Virus record (IMG/VR): IMGVR_UViG_3300042887_001670 | Coordinates: 1 to 64,000 of that record | Origin: a virus | DNA length: 64,000 nucleotides | Direction: 5' to 3' (one strand) | Shown here: positions 25,204 through 33,369 of the stretch, in pieces | How positions within the stretch are numbered: the stretch's first letter is position 1 | How the letters are laid out: each line of letters begins with the position of its first letter | Notes under the pieces: model-generated | The model's database searches: none | What the model was told of the DNA's origin: nothing | Seen by the model: the letters and a program-made list of their open reading frames with translations, nothing else | Translations under genes and position numbers: made by a program

Positions 25204-26406
25204 TTAGGCAGCATTGCCGCGCTGGATAGAGATAGACGAAGTGCCCTGCACAACGTTGGCCGCAAGCGGCTTCAACGCCACGAAAGGCATGGTCACGGTG
25301 ATGCCTGTGTCGGGGCTGTCATCCACATCGCCACCGCTATATTTGATACGGGGCAGAACGAGGGTCACAAACTCAGTTGTGCTGTCGAGCAAATCCTTAT
25401 TCTGAAGCCGCAGAATAAGTGTTGATTCCGTCTCGTTCACGAACTTGTTGTGCATGTCTGCATTGGTGAACAAAACGGTGATTGTGCCGCTTACGTCAGC
25501 AAATCGACCAAAAAGAAGGTCAGGCGTCACGCTGGTGCCGACGACTTGAGGCCCCGCCATGTTGTTGTTGACGGTCAACTCAGCAGCGGTGACAAGGCCA
25601 AGAACAACGCCACCTTCATAAATCTCGCCGTTGACAGCAGCAAAAGGAGTGGTCTGCGGTGAAGCGGTATAGGTAGAGGCCGCAGAAGTAGAGGAGAACC
25701 CTGTGCCGTCTTGCCCGATAACGCTGAACGTCACCGTAACTAGGCCAGAAGCCGGGATGGAAATGGTCATCTGGTTCATACGGACGCCACGGAACTGCTG
25801 GTATAGGTTTCGGTCGGTCAACCAACGCTCAATGGTGAAAGAACGGTAGGTGTTGCCGATGGCAACCTTGCGGCCTGCAACCGAGATAGTAGCAGAAGCG
25901 GTAGCCGTGGTCCCGATAGTGCCGGGCTCAACCTCGATGGTGGACACGCCGACGCTCAGTGCGGTGAAGAAGCGATCAGTCAGACCCGCCACTGCGGGGG
26001 TTGCAGTGATTGCGAAAACGTCGCCAACGCGAACTCCAAGCGTCGGAAAGTTGGCCGAGCCCACCGTAATACGGTTGGTGGCAGAGTTGGAAGCGACGCT
26101 GGAGAAAGGAGCCGAAGCGCCGGTTGCCCAAGTGCCGCCCATGATGGCCTGGATGAAGTCATCCCAAGACTGCTGCGAAAGCTCACCAGTAATGTCGCCA
26201 GTGACGGAGCGATACCCGTGGCGCACGTCTTGGCGCTGACGGTCAGAGCGACGCTCCTCCGACTGATATGCTTCCTTCTGAAGGTTGACAGAAAAAGACA
26301 CATCGCGGATTCGCTGAAAAGCAGAACTGACCGGGGTAGTGCCGAAAGTTACTTCAGCAATGTACCCGAGTTCAGTAAGTGAACCCACTGCAATTGAACC
26401 GCTCAT
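25204..26406 (-). CDS. Major tail tube protein
   Basis: The 400-aa protein matches the Phage_tube_2 type of tail tube subunit (N-term MSGSIAVGSLTELGYIAEV, central SFTIERWLTDRNLYQQFRG, later AAELTVNNNMAGPQ). It polymerises around the tape measure. A strong ribosome site (AGGAGAACAAT) precedes ATG 26406, with its own promoter and a leader hairpin. A paralogue lies downstream. Confidence 0.85.
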   Translation of the reverse strand: MSGSIAVGSLTELGYIAEVTFGTTPVSSAFQRIRDVSFSVNLQKEAYQSEERRSDRQRQDVRHGYRSVTGDITGELSQQSWDDFIQAIMGGTWATGASAPFSSVASNSATNRITVGSANFPTLGVRVGDVFAITATPAVAGLTDRFFTALSVGVSTIEVEPGTIGTTATASATISVAGRKVAIGNTYRSFTIERWLTDRNLYQQFRGVRMNQMTISIPASGLVTVTFSVIGQDGTGFSSTSAASTYTASPQTTPFAAVNGEIYEGGVVLGLVTAAELTVNNNMAGPQVVGTSVTPDLLFGRFADVSGTITVLFTNADMHNKFVNETESTLILRLQNKDLLDSTTEFVTLVLPRIKYSGGDVDDSPDTGITVTMPFVALKPLAANVVQGTSSISIQRGNAA

Positions 26407-26428
26407 ATTGTTCTCCTGAGAACTTAGG

Positions 26429-26449
26429 GCGGCAAAAATGCGTTGCCGC
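26429..26449 (-). promoter_or_regulatory. Leader hairpin of the tail tube mRNA
   Basis: GCGGCAA (26429-26435) and TTGCCGC (26443-26449) form a 7-bp stem just before the AGGAG ribosome site, in a leader rich in A and T. It may protect the mRNA or tune initiation. Confidence 0.35.
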
Positions 26450-26470
26450 TAAAAAATATATACCTTTCCA

Positions 26471-26500
26471 CGTATAATTGAATGGTTCCTAGCAAGTCAA
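26471..26500 (-). promoter_or_regulatory. Candidate tail tube promoter
   Basis: TTGACT (26495-26500) and TATACG (26471-26476) are 18 bp apart on the minus strand, 64 bp before the tube start, in an AT-rich gap. Confidence 0.45.
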
Positions 26501-26507
26501 TGCGTGC

Positions 26508-26918
26508 TTAAGTGGGGACGTAGGAGAACCAAGGAACAGTCAGTCGGATACGCCAGAACGGGCCTTCTCGGTCATTCGACGCCATGCTCGGCGTGGCTTC
26601 GATGTTGACTGAAATTGAGTCGCTTGTCAGGACAAGGCCGCGATAGAAATGCGCCCTGATCCTCTCCGCCAAGTCAGAAGCCGGATTGGGGCCTTGGTCT
26701 TGGGGTGCATAAACATCAACCTGATAGACGCCGCTTTCGAAATCCATGGCGCTCCTGTGGTTGGCGGCGGGGCGCGTCGGCGCTGGTAAGAAGTTTACCC
26801 GCAAATGGATTTCCGTAGTCTTGGGCGTAAAAGATACGTTCTCCCACGCCACACTAGGAAGCGAAGAAAGGCTGTTGAGACGCGCGTTCAGGGCGTTACG
26901 GATTGACTTCAAACTCAT
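26508..26918 (-). CDS. Tail terminator-like protein
   Basis: The 136-aa protein has the small alpha/beta layout of tail terminators (lambda gpU-like): MSLKSIRNALNARLNSL helix, HLRVNFLPAPTRP strand, YQVDVYAPQDQGP, and PFWRIRLTVPW at the end. Between the connectors and the tube gene, it is expected to cap the tube and join it to the head. Confidence 0.7.
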   Translation of the reverse strand: MSLKSIRNALNARLNSLSSLPSVAWENVSFTPKTTEIHLRVNFLPAPTRPAANHRSAMDFESGVYQVDVYAPQDQGPNPASDLAERIRAHFYRGLVLTSDSISVNIEATPSMASNDREGPFWRIRLTVPWFSYVPT

Positions 26919-27400
26919 CGAACTGTCCTAGCCACGCGGGCCGCATTGGAGACGAGAGAAGGCCACGCCTTGGCATTAACGCGCATCATGCCATACGGGG
27001 CTTGGAAAGAGAACCCAGAGGGTAGAGTTTTGACTCGGCGTTCGTTGTCAAACTCATACCCACCAAATTCCAATTTACCAATATATCCAACCGTATTAAC
27101 AAGGTAGAGCGTGGTATGAACACGAGGGGAATAGATCGCATAAGTAGCAGCCGCGTCCCGAGAAGTCGCTTCGCCTGTTGGGTCTAAGCGGTAGGCATTA
27201 GAATTTAGATTGGTATCAAACCCAGCAACCCACCCGCCTCTTGCCCGCCCTACACTGTTGGGGTCGTGCATACCAAAGGGAAGGTCAATCGGCGTGGCTT
27301 TGATGATGTTCGTGGCGAGTTTAGTCGCAGCGCCAGAAACCGTCTTAGCAAGTCGGCGTTCCGTCCTTTGGGCGAAATTAGCAACTTGCTGTGCGAACAT
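26915..27400 (-). CDS. Tail completion / neck protein (HK97 gp10-like position)
   Basis: The 161-aa protein has a helical N-terminus (FAQRTERRLAKTVSGAATKLATNI) followed by TPIDLPFG and a beta part, as in HK97 gp10-type neck proteins. It overlaps both neighbours by a few bases. Family match is by pattern and location. Confidence 0.65.
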   Translation of the reverse strand: MFAQQVANFAQRTERRLAKTVSGAATKLATNIIKATPIDLPFGMHDPNSVGRARGGWVAGFDTNLNSNAYRLDPTGEATSRDAAATYAIYSPRVHTTLYLVNTVGYIGKLEFGGYEFDNERRVKTLPSGFSFQAPYGMMRVNAKAWPSLVSNAARVARTVR

Positions 27401-27777
27401 TATTTTTGAGCCAAAAGTCGATACATGACAACTGTGCCACTTTCCGGTATCGCCTGCACTCGTGTAATCTTATACGGCTCAGTAGTTGACACAGGGGAGC
27501 CGATTGTCATCCCTGGCTTTGGTGCGAACGCCGCGCCACTGGCAGTTAAATAAATTTCGACTTCAGAGGTTTCAGCAAACTCGGGGTCATCAAAACGACT
27601 ATCACGCGAAAAAGATTTTCCGCGTAAATCTTGTGTCGCCGTGCTTGCAGTGACCGACCCCGTTGAGGGGTTGAATACCTGATCGCCTTGTCTCGATACT
27701 CGGAAAACGTCGCCGTATTTCTGAAGTAGGCGAAGACCTGTTCCGTCGCGAAGCCGTTCAAAAATACTAGCGCTCAT
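27400..27777 (-). CDS. Head-tail stopper-like protein
   Basis: The 125-aa product starts at ATG 27777 inside the upstream stop (ATGA). Its beta-rich pattern (GDVFRVSRQGDQ, KPGMTIGSPVSTTEPYKITRV) fits head closure proteins, which sit under the portal and hold the DNA. Assignment relies on gene order. Confidence 0.6.
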   Translation of the reverse strand: MSASIFERLRDGTGLRLLQKYGDVFRVSRQGDQVFNPSTGSVTASTATQDLRGKSFSRDSRFDDPEFAETSEVEIYLTASGAAFAPKPGMTIGSPVSTTEPYKITRVQAIPESGTVVMYRLLAQK

Positions 27778-28265
27778 GTCCTGACGATCTGTGGGAAACC
27801 AAGGGGTTGGCAAATAGGCTTTAGGATGAACTCGATGTCTCGAAATAGGGGCAAAGACCTCGCCCTAGAATCATACTTCACACGAATTGGCCCGATCTGT
27901 TCTTCGAGAACGGAATCGCTGCGCGTCAAATCAGGGATAAGATTCTCCCCATTACGTGACCGAAGTGCTAAAGCGCACACCGCATCTTTCAATTCTTTTG
28001 GAATCTCGCTTTCATCAACTGTCCAGCCATCGCGGCGAACAGCATATGCGCGGGGCCAAGAAAGGGCCTGATTTTCTGTCTTCTTGAGCCCGACCCAGCG
28101 TTCGTAATATGCGCCTTCGACATAGCGCATAGCCTTCATAATATCCGCATCCGCTGATACCGGAGGAGCGAGGCCATAGAGACGTGCATAAGCCGCAACG
28201 TCCGCGCCAAGAACGTATGTCTGAGAATTGGTTTTACCCGAACCATCTTCAAGAATAAGAGCCAT
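27774..28265 (-). CDS. Head-tail adaptor (annotated elsewhere as DnaT-like ssDNA-binding)
   Basis: The 163-aa product has the recurring pattern MALILEDGSGKTNSQTYVL, AYARLYG, ALSWPRAYAV and IPKELKDAVCALALR. This phage family is often labelled DnaT-like but sits in connector operons, so an adaptor role is more likely. ATG 28265 has GGTGGAAG before it; GTG 28274 is the alternative. Confidence 0.75.
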   Translation of the reverse strand: MALILEDGSGKTNSQTYVLGADVAAYARLYGLAPPVSADADIMKAMRYVEGAYYERWVGLKKTENQALSWPRAYAVRRDGWTVDESEIPKELKDAVCALALRSRNGENLIPDLTRSDSVLEEQIGPIRVKYDSRARSLPLFRDIEFILKPICQPLGFPQIVRT

Positions 28266-28297
28266 AACTTCCACCCCATCCGAAGGTTCGGGTTATA

Positions 28298-29041
28298 TCA
28301 ATTTCCACCAGACTTTACAAAGGCATCTCGTTCGTCAAGCCAAACAGCATCCGCTTCAGGTGAAATGGTGTTGCCCATCCAAGGGCCACCTAGCGTATAG
28401 TGGGCAATCTTTGCCGTCTGGATATCGTATCCCGGCTCACCGATAAGCGCGTTCCACTCTTGTGGTAGCGCGCCGATGTGCTTGTCTGGGTCTTTAATCC
28501 AGTCAAACCGATGTAAATCCCGCCCAGGCACCGAATTGATATGTGCAAGGTTCAAGCAATCATTTGCAAAATGATTGCAGTTGAATGCCATGACTGAGGA
28601 CCAATTCTTGAAACTGTAGCTAGTCTGGATTTGACCATCCATCTTTAGCAGAGTGGATGGATTATACTGGTGCTTGACGCACATCACTGCATACTTGCTT
28701 TCTAGCAAGTCAAACAGTTTTGCAATATCGTCTAAGAACAGGACATCGCAATCGACAAAGATGGCCCATCCTGCATAGCCATATTTTGCTCTATGCAGGA
28801 TTGGAGTCAAAAACCGGCTGATCGCGAACTCTGTTGCCTGCGGGGCTTCTGAAATCACGTCCCACAGTTTGCCTTCTCGCGTTTCAGTCTGACGCCAAAT
28901 CATCCCTTGATCGCGTAAGTCGTTAATTTTGAGAGGGACAACGCTGATGGGCACAGAGGCCCGCCGCTTCAAACTGAACTCTGCTACTTTATACGCTTCG
29001 ACTTCTCGGCTATCGAAGCCCATATAGATGGTCGGCACCAT
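28298..29041 (-). CDS. Glycosyltransferase (GT-A, DxD type)
   Basis: The 247-aa cytosolic protein has IYMGFDSREVEAY at the N-terminus and a DxD metal/sugar-nucleotide motif, FVDCDVLFLDD (D97, D99), as in GT8-like transferases. Sugar and acceptor cannot be told. The start overlaps the FkbM stop (TGATG), so the three-gene cassette is one translation unit. It lies between virion genes and regulators. Confidence 0.75.
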   Translation of the reverse strand: MVPTIYMGFDSREVEAYKVAEFSLKRRASVPISVVPLKINDLRDQGMIWRQTETREGKLWDVISEAPQATEFAISRFLTPILHRAKYGYAGWAIFVDCDVLFLDDIAKLFDLLESKYAVMCVKHQYNPSTLLKMDGQIQTSYSFKNWSSVMAFNCNHFANDCLNLAHINSVPGRDLHRFDWIKDPDKHIGALPQEWNALIGEPGYDIQTAKIAHYTLGGPWMGNTISPEADAVWLDERDAFVKSGGN

Positions 29042-29745
29042 CAATCCCACCCAAGAATAAAATCGTCAACGACGCGCTGCTTAACCGTGGCGCCCCAAGA
29101 CAAAAGCAATTCGAGTGCCGCATACTGCTTCCACTCAAAAATATCCCACGGCTTTTGCTCGATACAAATAATAGGTTTGCACCGCCGGATCATGCCTTCA
29201 GCACCAAGAACGATGGGATATTCATACCCCTCTACGTCCATCTTGATCGCGCTTACAAAAGGATGGTTCTCTGCATCGAGCGTAGTTAAAGGCACGGTGT
29301 AGTTGATGGACGACGCCTCTCGCTTTGCGGTATCTTCCGAGGCGACATGAGTGCCCGATGTAACTTCGGGGCGATACTCCATGACCACTTCGCCAATTGC
29401 ATTGCCGAGAGCCACACGCCGTAGCTCGACATTGGGCGTAGGCTTCTCTGGATGCTCAATGGTATTGAGCATAAAGCACCGCTGGTTAATCTCGATAGGC
29501 TCGTAGGCCACAACGCGGTCAAAAGCACGGGCGAAGTGCATAGACCACATACCGACATTGCCACCTACGTCCAGCACTAGGTTGCGTCGGTTCGAAGGCG
29601 TGTGGTTGAGCATGGCGACTAAGGTATGAAGCTGGTAACTCCCCTCGCCTTTGCTATTCTGCTTAGCAGCGCCTTCAAGGAAAGGCAAAAGGTGTTCCTC
29701 TGTGGCGGGAAGCCAAATTCCCGCCACCTTCTTGATATCTGTCAT
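29041..29745 (-). CDS. FkbM-family SAM methyltransferase
   Basis: The 234-aa protein contains the SAM motif VLDVGGNVGMWS (57-68) and the FkbM signature IKMDVEGYEYPIVLGA. FkbM enzymes methylate hydroxyl groups, often on sugars. Between two glycosyltransferases, the likely target is a glycan hydroxyl (inference). Confidence 0.82.
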   Translation of the reverse strand: MTDIKKVAGIWLPATEEHLLPFLEGAAKQNSKGEGSYQLHTLVAMLNHTPSNRRNLVLDVGGNVGMWSMHFARAFDRVVAYEPIEINQRCFMLNTIEHPEKPTPNVELRRVALGNAIGEVVMEYRPEVTSGTHVASEDTAKREASSINYTVPLTTLDAENHPFVSAIKMDVEGYEYPIVLGAEGMIRRCKPIICIEQKPWDIFEWKQYAALELLLSWGATVKQRVVDDFILGWD

Positions 29746-30530
29746 TAGGCTTGCACCACCACATCAGAGTTGTATGAAGCACCCGCCTGCTTGCGTGCGC
29801 CCTTCAAATGATCCACATATCCCCGCCAATCAGAATTGACGATGGGATGGCTTGTGTTGAACGAGAGGTCATCCCCAAGATTGACAGCCCGCACCATGCC
29901 GTCCTTCACTCCGCCTGCCACGAGCGTATCGAACACATGGCAGTCTGTCCAAGCAGGCAAGCGGAAAACTTGGTCCTCGACGTAGACCTGCCAGAAGATG
30001 CGCAGCATCGCCACAACATTGGCGTTGTTGACGCGGAACATAAGAATGCCCGCTTCTGTGTGGTTATTGTTGCGCGGGAAGTGCCCGATATGCGCCCAAG
30101 TCGGGAACTTATCAACCAAAAACGCGTCCGTAAGAGGCTTCTTGAATACCGTGTCGCCATCAAACCAAACCAGAACTTCTGGCTGATCCCCTAAATCTAG
30201 CGCGCTGAAGATGCGGATAGTTGCTGCAATTGCAGCGGGCTTATGGGAAAACTTCACCGCGTCAAAACGGTAGTCGTAGGTGCGCCCAAAACGCCCATGG
30301 ACTACGGGAGAGTTGTGCCGCGCCTTGAACTCAGTGAGGCTGGCCGCTTCTTCGTCCAGAGCGAAGAACTTCACAAGCGGCGTATCAACCGTATCATGAA
30401 GCAGAGCGGTGTCACTGAACACCCAAAGCTCAGAATCGGTCAGTGGGTTGGCGAGGTATGACTCAATCATATTTCGCCCGTATGCCTCGTAGCCTTCCTG
30501 GCTAAAAGACGTAATCGCTAGATACTTCAT
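29745..30530 (-). CDS. Second glycosyltransferase-like protein
   Basis: The 261-aa protein has WFDGDTVFKKPL (D124, D126), a DxD motif in a GT-A-like fold, plus a W-A-H-I-G-H-F segment after it and TEAGILMF. It differs from the other transferase in sequence, so the two probably add different sugars. It is first in the cassette; its ATG lies 15 nt after a small upstream gene. Confidence 0.7.
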   Translation of the reverse strand: MKYLAITSFSQEGYEAYGRNMIESYLANPLTDSELWVFSDTALLHDTVDTPLVKFFALDEEAASLTEFKARHNSPVVHGRFGRTYDYRFDAVKFSHKPAAIAATIRIFSALDLGDQPEVLVWFDGDTVFKKPLTDAFLVDKFPTWAHIGHFPRNNNHTEAGILMFRVNNANVVAMLRIFWQVYVEDQVFRLPAWTDCHVFDTLVAGGVKDGMVRAVNLGDDLSFNTSHPIVNSDWRGYVDHLKGARKQAGASYNSDVVVQA

Positions 30531-30545
30531 AGTGCGCCTCTGATT

Positions 30546-30746
30546 TTAGATCGGTTCGTCGGACTGCGGTGCGGGGACGGGATAGACTTCAGGCTCTGGC
30601 TCAGGCTTGGGCTTCGCCTTTGACTTTGGCATTGCCTTGACGCTGGACCGCACATGCCCCACAAGGTCGCGCAAAGCCATATGCCGGGCTGCTTCTTCGC
30701 ACAGCGTATTTAACGCCGTAGCGCCAACAATTACTCGATTGCTCAT
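30546..30746 (-). CDS. Hypothetical 66-aa protein, Pro/Lys-rich tail
   Basis: No family is recognised. A short helical N-terminus (LNTLCEEAARHMALRDLVGHV) leads to an alternating Lys-Pro-Glu tail (KSKAKPKPEPEPEVYP). The ATG overlaps the upstream stop. Confidence 0.6.
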   Translation of the reverse strand: MSNRVIVGATALNTLCEEAARHMALRDLVGHVRSSVKAMPKSKAKPKPEPEPEVYPVPAPQSDEPI

Positions 30747-31177
30747 AGAACCCCATCACTGATTGACTTCGGCTTTCGACCGGGCTTGCTTTTGACCTTT
30801 ACCGTTTGGCTGCCGCCAATGACAGGCACTTCCCGCGTTTCAATTTCGGCTTCCTCCGATGCCTCTACGGGATCAGAGATAGCGGTTGTGAACTCGCTCT
30901 CTTTGGGGTCGTAGGTCGTAACCGCAAAACCCGAACGTGCCTCAAAGGCACGCTGCGGGTCCGCGTATGCCGGAGACGAAGGGTTGTGCTTGCGAGCTTC
31001 TTCGATACGCTCTTGCTGCCGTTCGAGCGCCACCATAGCGTCTGGGGCTGAGCCTCCTCGCATGGAGACAAGTTGCCATCCTGACCAAGCACTGAGGTTA
31101 TCAGCATACTTGGTCTGATTGACAATCTTTGTTCGACCTGTCGCCTTATGGCGTAACTTCACTGTCGGCAGTTGCAT
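30743..31177 (-). CDS. Hypothetical 144-aa protein
   Basis: The N-terminus (PTVKLRHKATGRTKIVNQTKYADNL) looks like a small beta domain seen in short phage proteins; the rest is Glu-rich, ending in a Lys-rich SKPGRKPKS segment. Gene order places it between the connector/glycan genes and the regulators. No function is proposed. Confidence 0.65.
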   Translation of the reverse strand: MQLPTVKLRHKATGRTKIVNQTKYADNLSAWSGWQLVSMRGGSAPDAMVALERQQERIEEARKHNPSSPAYADPQRAFEARSGFAVTTYDPKESEFTTAISDPVEASEEAEIETREVPVIGGSQTVKVKSKPGRKPKSISDGVL

Positions 31178-31185
31178 GTCACCCT

Positions 31186-31404
31186 CTATCCATAAATCTT
31201 CTTGTCAATAGGCTTGGGAATCCAAACCTGCATCACAACCCGATTGGGTTCGTGGCGGTGCATCATGTAGATGCGATTGGCTACAGCCATATCATATGCT
31301 TGTCCAACCGTCATAGGGGACATGGGGTATGTTTTCCAGAGAAGCGGGCGCACTTCACGGCTTCGCTCACCGATGTCGATCCAAGTGTTTAAGGCTAGGG
31401 TCAT
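31186..31404 (-). CDS. Hypothetical 72-aa protein
   Basis: Start ATG 31404 overlaps the stop of the upstream zinc-finger gene. The sequence has TWIDIGERSREVRPLLWKTYPMSP and VVMQVWIPKP; no family is recognised. Confidence 0.6.
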   Translation of the reverse strand: MTLALNTWIDIGERSREVRPLLWKTYPMSPMTVGQAYDMAVANRIYMMHRHEPNRVVMQVWIPKPIDKKIYG

Positions 31405-31712
31405 GTTCCGTATTCTCCGATAACAGATGCGCTTGTAGACTGCTTGAGCCGGCACTTATCGCAGATTCGATTGTGCGCCCCATCACTATCAAAGACTTGA
31501 GAACACGACAAGCAGTTCTTTGGGGTTTTTGGTTTTATCTCCAAAGAAAAAGCGTCCATCTCCCATTTTATTTGGACGTGCGTCACGTCCCTGCCAAGCG
31601 CCTGAGCGATTTCAGGGATCGTGAAACCCGCACGTTTCCAGTCACGCGCTTGGCGTAAATCTCGCTCCGTCCAATATCCTATATCGGGAGGAGGTTTATT
31701 ATGCCGCGCCAT
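31401..31712 (-). CDS. HTH plus zinc-ribbon regulator-like protein
   Basis: The 103-aa protein has an N-terminal helix-turn-helix (WTERDLRQARDWKRAGFTIP, then EIAQALGRDVTHVQIKWEM) and a C-terminal four-Cys zinc site (CLSC and CDKC, about residues 67-86). This suggests a DNA-binding regulator, possibly of late genes. It is coupled to the 72-aa gene. Confidence 0.65.
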   Translation of the reverse strand: MARHNKPPPDIGYWTERDLRQARDWKRAGFTIPEIAQALGRDVTHVQIKWEMDAFSLEIKPKTPKNCLSCSQVFDSDGAHNRICDKCRLKQSTSASVIGEYGT

Positions 31713-31738
31713 TACTCACTTGGCACAGCATACCGCTG

Positions 31739-32554
31739 TCAATCCGCGTCATAGGCACCATAATAGGGTAAAGGTCGCACAAAAAGCATAGCGTCGCTTC
31801 TATGCTCGCTTTGCTTTTTCATGTCAATATCAAAATCACTTTCACTGTCAAATGCTTCCACCCATGCTTGGCACAGACGGCTACGAACAATGTCCTTGCT
31901 ATTAAATCGGCAAACCTCCGCGCCAATCTGATGGCGCTTTGCCAAATCAACTACGTAGGTTAGGCCAGAGTCGCGGATATCGCTCTGCTGTGGGTCGCCC
32001 GAGACGATAACCTTACAATCGCCAAGGCGCGTGACAAAAAGACGCAACTGTTCCTTGGTGCAGTTCTGCGCTTCGTCAAGCAGAACGATAGCGCCGCCGT
32101 CGAAAGTGCGGCCCCGCATGAACTGGAAAGGGGCGAACTCAATGGTCCCCTTACGGAGCCATTCTTGTGCGCGCACTTTGCCGACTAGCTTTTCAATCAC
32201 ATCTATAATGGGGATTGCCCATGGCGTAAACTTCATATTGAGGTCGCCAGGGAGGAAGCCAATATTCTCGCTGCGGTCAGAAGAAATCATGGGTCGAGCG
32301 ACGATAAACTTCCTGCATCGCTCTGCCAGTATCTCTTGCACGGCATAATGCGTAGCGAGGTATGTCTTGCCTGCGCCTGCGGGGCCTAGTGCAAATACTT
32401 GCTGGTATTTCTGAATTGCTGAGAGATACTTAGATTGTGCCGGGTTTTTTGGAGAAAGAGGAGCAAGACTAAACTCAGGCGTTTGGGCTTTTGGGGTTTT
32501 TGTGGCTTTGCGGGTCTGGCGCTTCTGAGATTTGGTCAGACGGATTGCGGCCAC
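31739..32554 (-). CDS. phoH: PhoH-like P-loop ATPase
   Basis: The 271-aa protein is a typical phage PhoH: basic N-terminus, Walker A GPAGAGKT (57-64), ARPMI segment, Walker B LLDEAQN (D160, E161) and SGDPQQSD. PhoH proteins are proposed RNA-linked ATPases; their phage role is unresolved. A 141-bp gap with a terminator separates it from the next gene upstream. Confidence 0.9.
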   Translation of the reverse strand: MAAIRLTKSQKRQTRKATKTPKAQTPEFSLAPLSPKNPAQSKYLSAIQKYQQVFALGPAGAGKTYLATHYAVQEILAERCRKFIVARPMISSDRSENIGFLPGDLNMKFTPWAIPIIDVIEKLVGKVRAQEWLRKGTIEFAPFQFMRGRTFDGGAIVLLDEAQNCTKEQLRLFVTRLGDCKVIVSGDPQQSDIRDSGLTYVVDLAKRHQIGAEVCRFNSKDIVRSRLCQAWVEAFDSESDFDIDMKKQSEHRSDAMLFVRPLPYYGAYDAD

Positions 32555-32656
32555 TGAAGTCTCCTATGCAAGTTTAGCCACTAAAAAGTAGAAAGGTCGG
32601 CGGCACTAAGCAATGCCTTGACTTATCTTTCTCGGTTAAACGAGTATCCTCGGCCT

Positions 32657-32690
32657 TAAAAAAAATGCCGCCACTTTTTTGTGGCGGCAT
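32657..32690 (-). terminator. Rho-independent terminator after the GapR-like gene
   Basis: ATGCCGCCAC (32665-32674) and GTGGCGGCAT (32681-32690) form a 10-bp stem with a TTTTTT loop, followed on the minus strand by eight Ts. It ends the replication operon before phoH. Confidence 0.88.
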
Positions 32691-32695
32691 ATTTT

Positions 32696-32947
32696 TCAGT
32701 ACATCCCGAGCGCCTTTAGATAGGCGTCCCGAATTGCCTCGCGCTCCTCTCGGTCATCCCTATCTTCCGCGCGCATCTTGATAACTTCACGGATAACCTT
32801 GGGGTCAAAACCCGCCCCCTTAGCCTCCGCCATGATATCCTTGATAGCGCTTTGGATATCCTTCTTTTCTTCATTAAGGCGTTCGACACGCTCAATGATG
32901 GAGAGAAGTCGGTCGGAGGCGATAGAGTTGTGGCCTGCTTCAGACAT
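32696..32947 (-). CDS. GapR-like nucleoid protein (DUF2312/UPF0335)
   Basis: The 83-aa protein matches GapR/DUF2312 throughout: LSIIERVERLNEEKKDIQ, DIMAEAKGAGFDPKVIREV, then a dimeric coiled-coil end (IRDAYLKALGMY). In Caulobacter GapR binds overtwisted DNA ahead of polymerases and helps topoisomerases. A phage copy could support replication or compete with host GapR (inference). It points to an alphaproteobacterial host. Confidence 0.88.
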   Translation of the reverse strand: MSEAGHNSIASDRLLSIIERVERLNEEKKDIQSAIKDIMAEAKGAGFDPKVIREVIKMRAEDRDDREEREAIRDAYLKALGMY

Positions 32948-32952
32948 AGTTC

Positions 32953-33369
32953 TTAGTCCTCGTGGTTGATGGTTGTTGCGTTGTTCGCCAACATGGCGAT
33001 ACGATTCTCAATAAACGCAAAAATCTTTGGCGCTCGTGTCGGCAATTCAGCTAGTCCTGTGCCAAGACCGTCCGTAGGCACTACTACCGTCTTCCCTATC
33101 ATCATAAACGAGTATGCGATAGTGAGTGGAAAACGGATGGCATCCTCGACAAACTCGAAATCTTCATCCTTAAAATAAGACGCTTTTTGCGTATCTGGTG
33201 CCCACTTAGTAGGCACTCCAAAACTATTCGGGTGGCCCCGCGTGGTGCTTGCTTGCCCACCATAACCTTGGCGCCGCATATTATCGCCAAAAAGAAAAAT
33301 TGTATTTGGAAATTTTTCAAGCACATCTTGCTTAGAGATGTGTTTCTTGTAGATAAGCGTTCCAGTCAT
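32953..33369 (-). CDS. Conserved phage protein with GYGGQA motif
   Basis: The 138-aa product has IFLFGDNMRRQGYGGQA, RGHPNSFGVPTKWAP and VVVPTDGLGTGLA, hallmarks of a small conserved family of unknown function that resembles macro-type nucleotide-binding folds. ADP-ribose or NAD binding is a guess. The start overlaps the polymerase stop (ATGA). Confidence 0.65.
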   Translation of the reverse strand: MTGTLIYKKHISKQDVLEKFPNTIFLFGDNMRRQGYGGQASTTRGHPNSFGVPTKWAPDTQKASYFKDEDFEFVEDAIRFPLTIAYSFMMIGKTVVVPTDGLGTGLAELPTRAPKIFAFIENRIAMLANNATTINHED

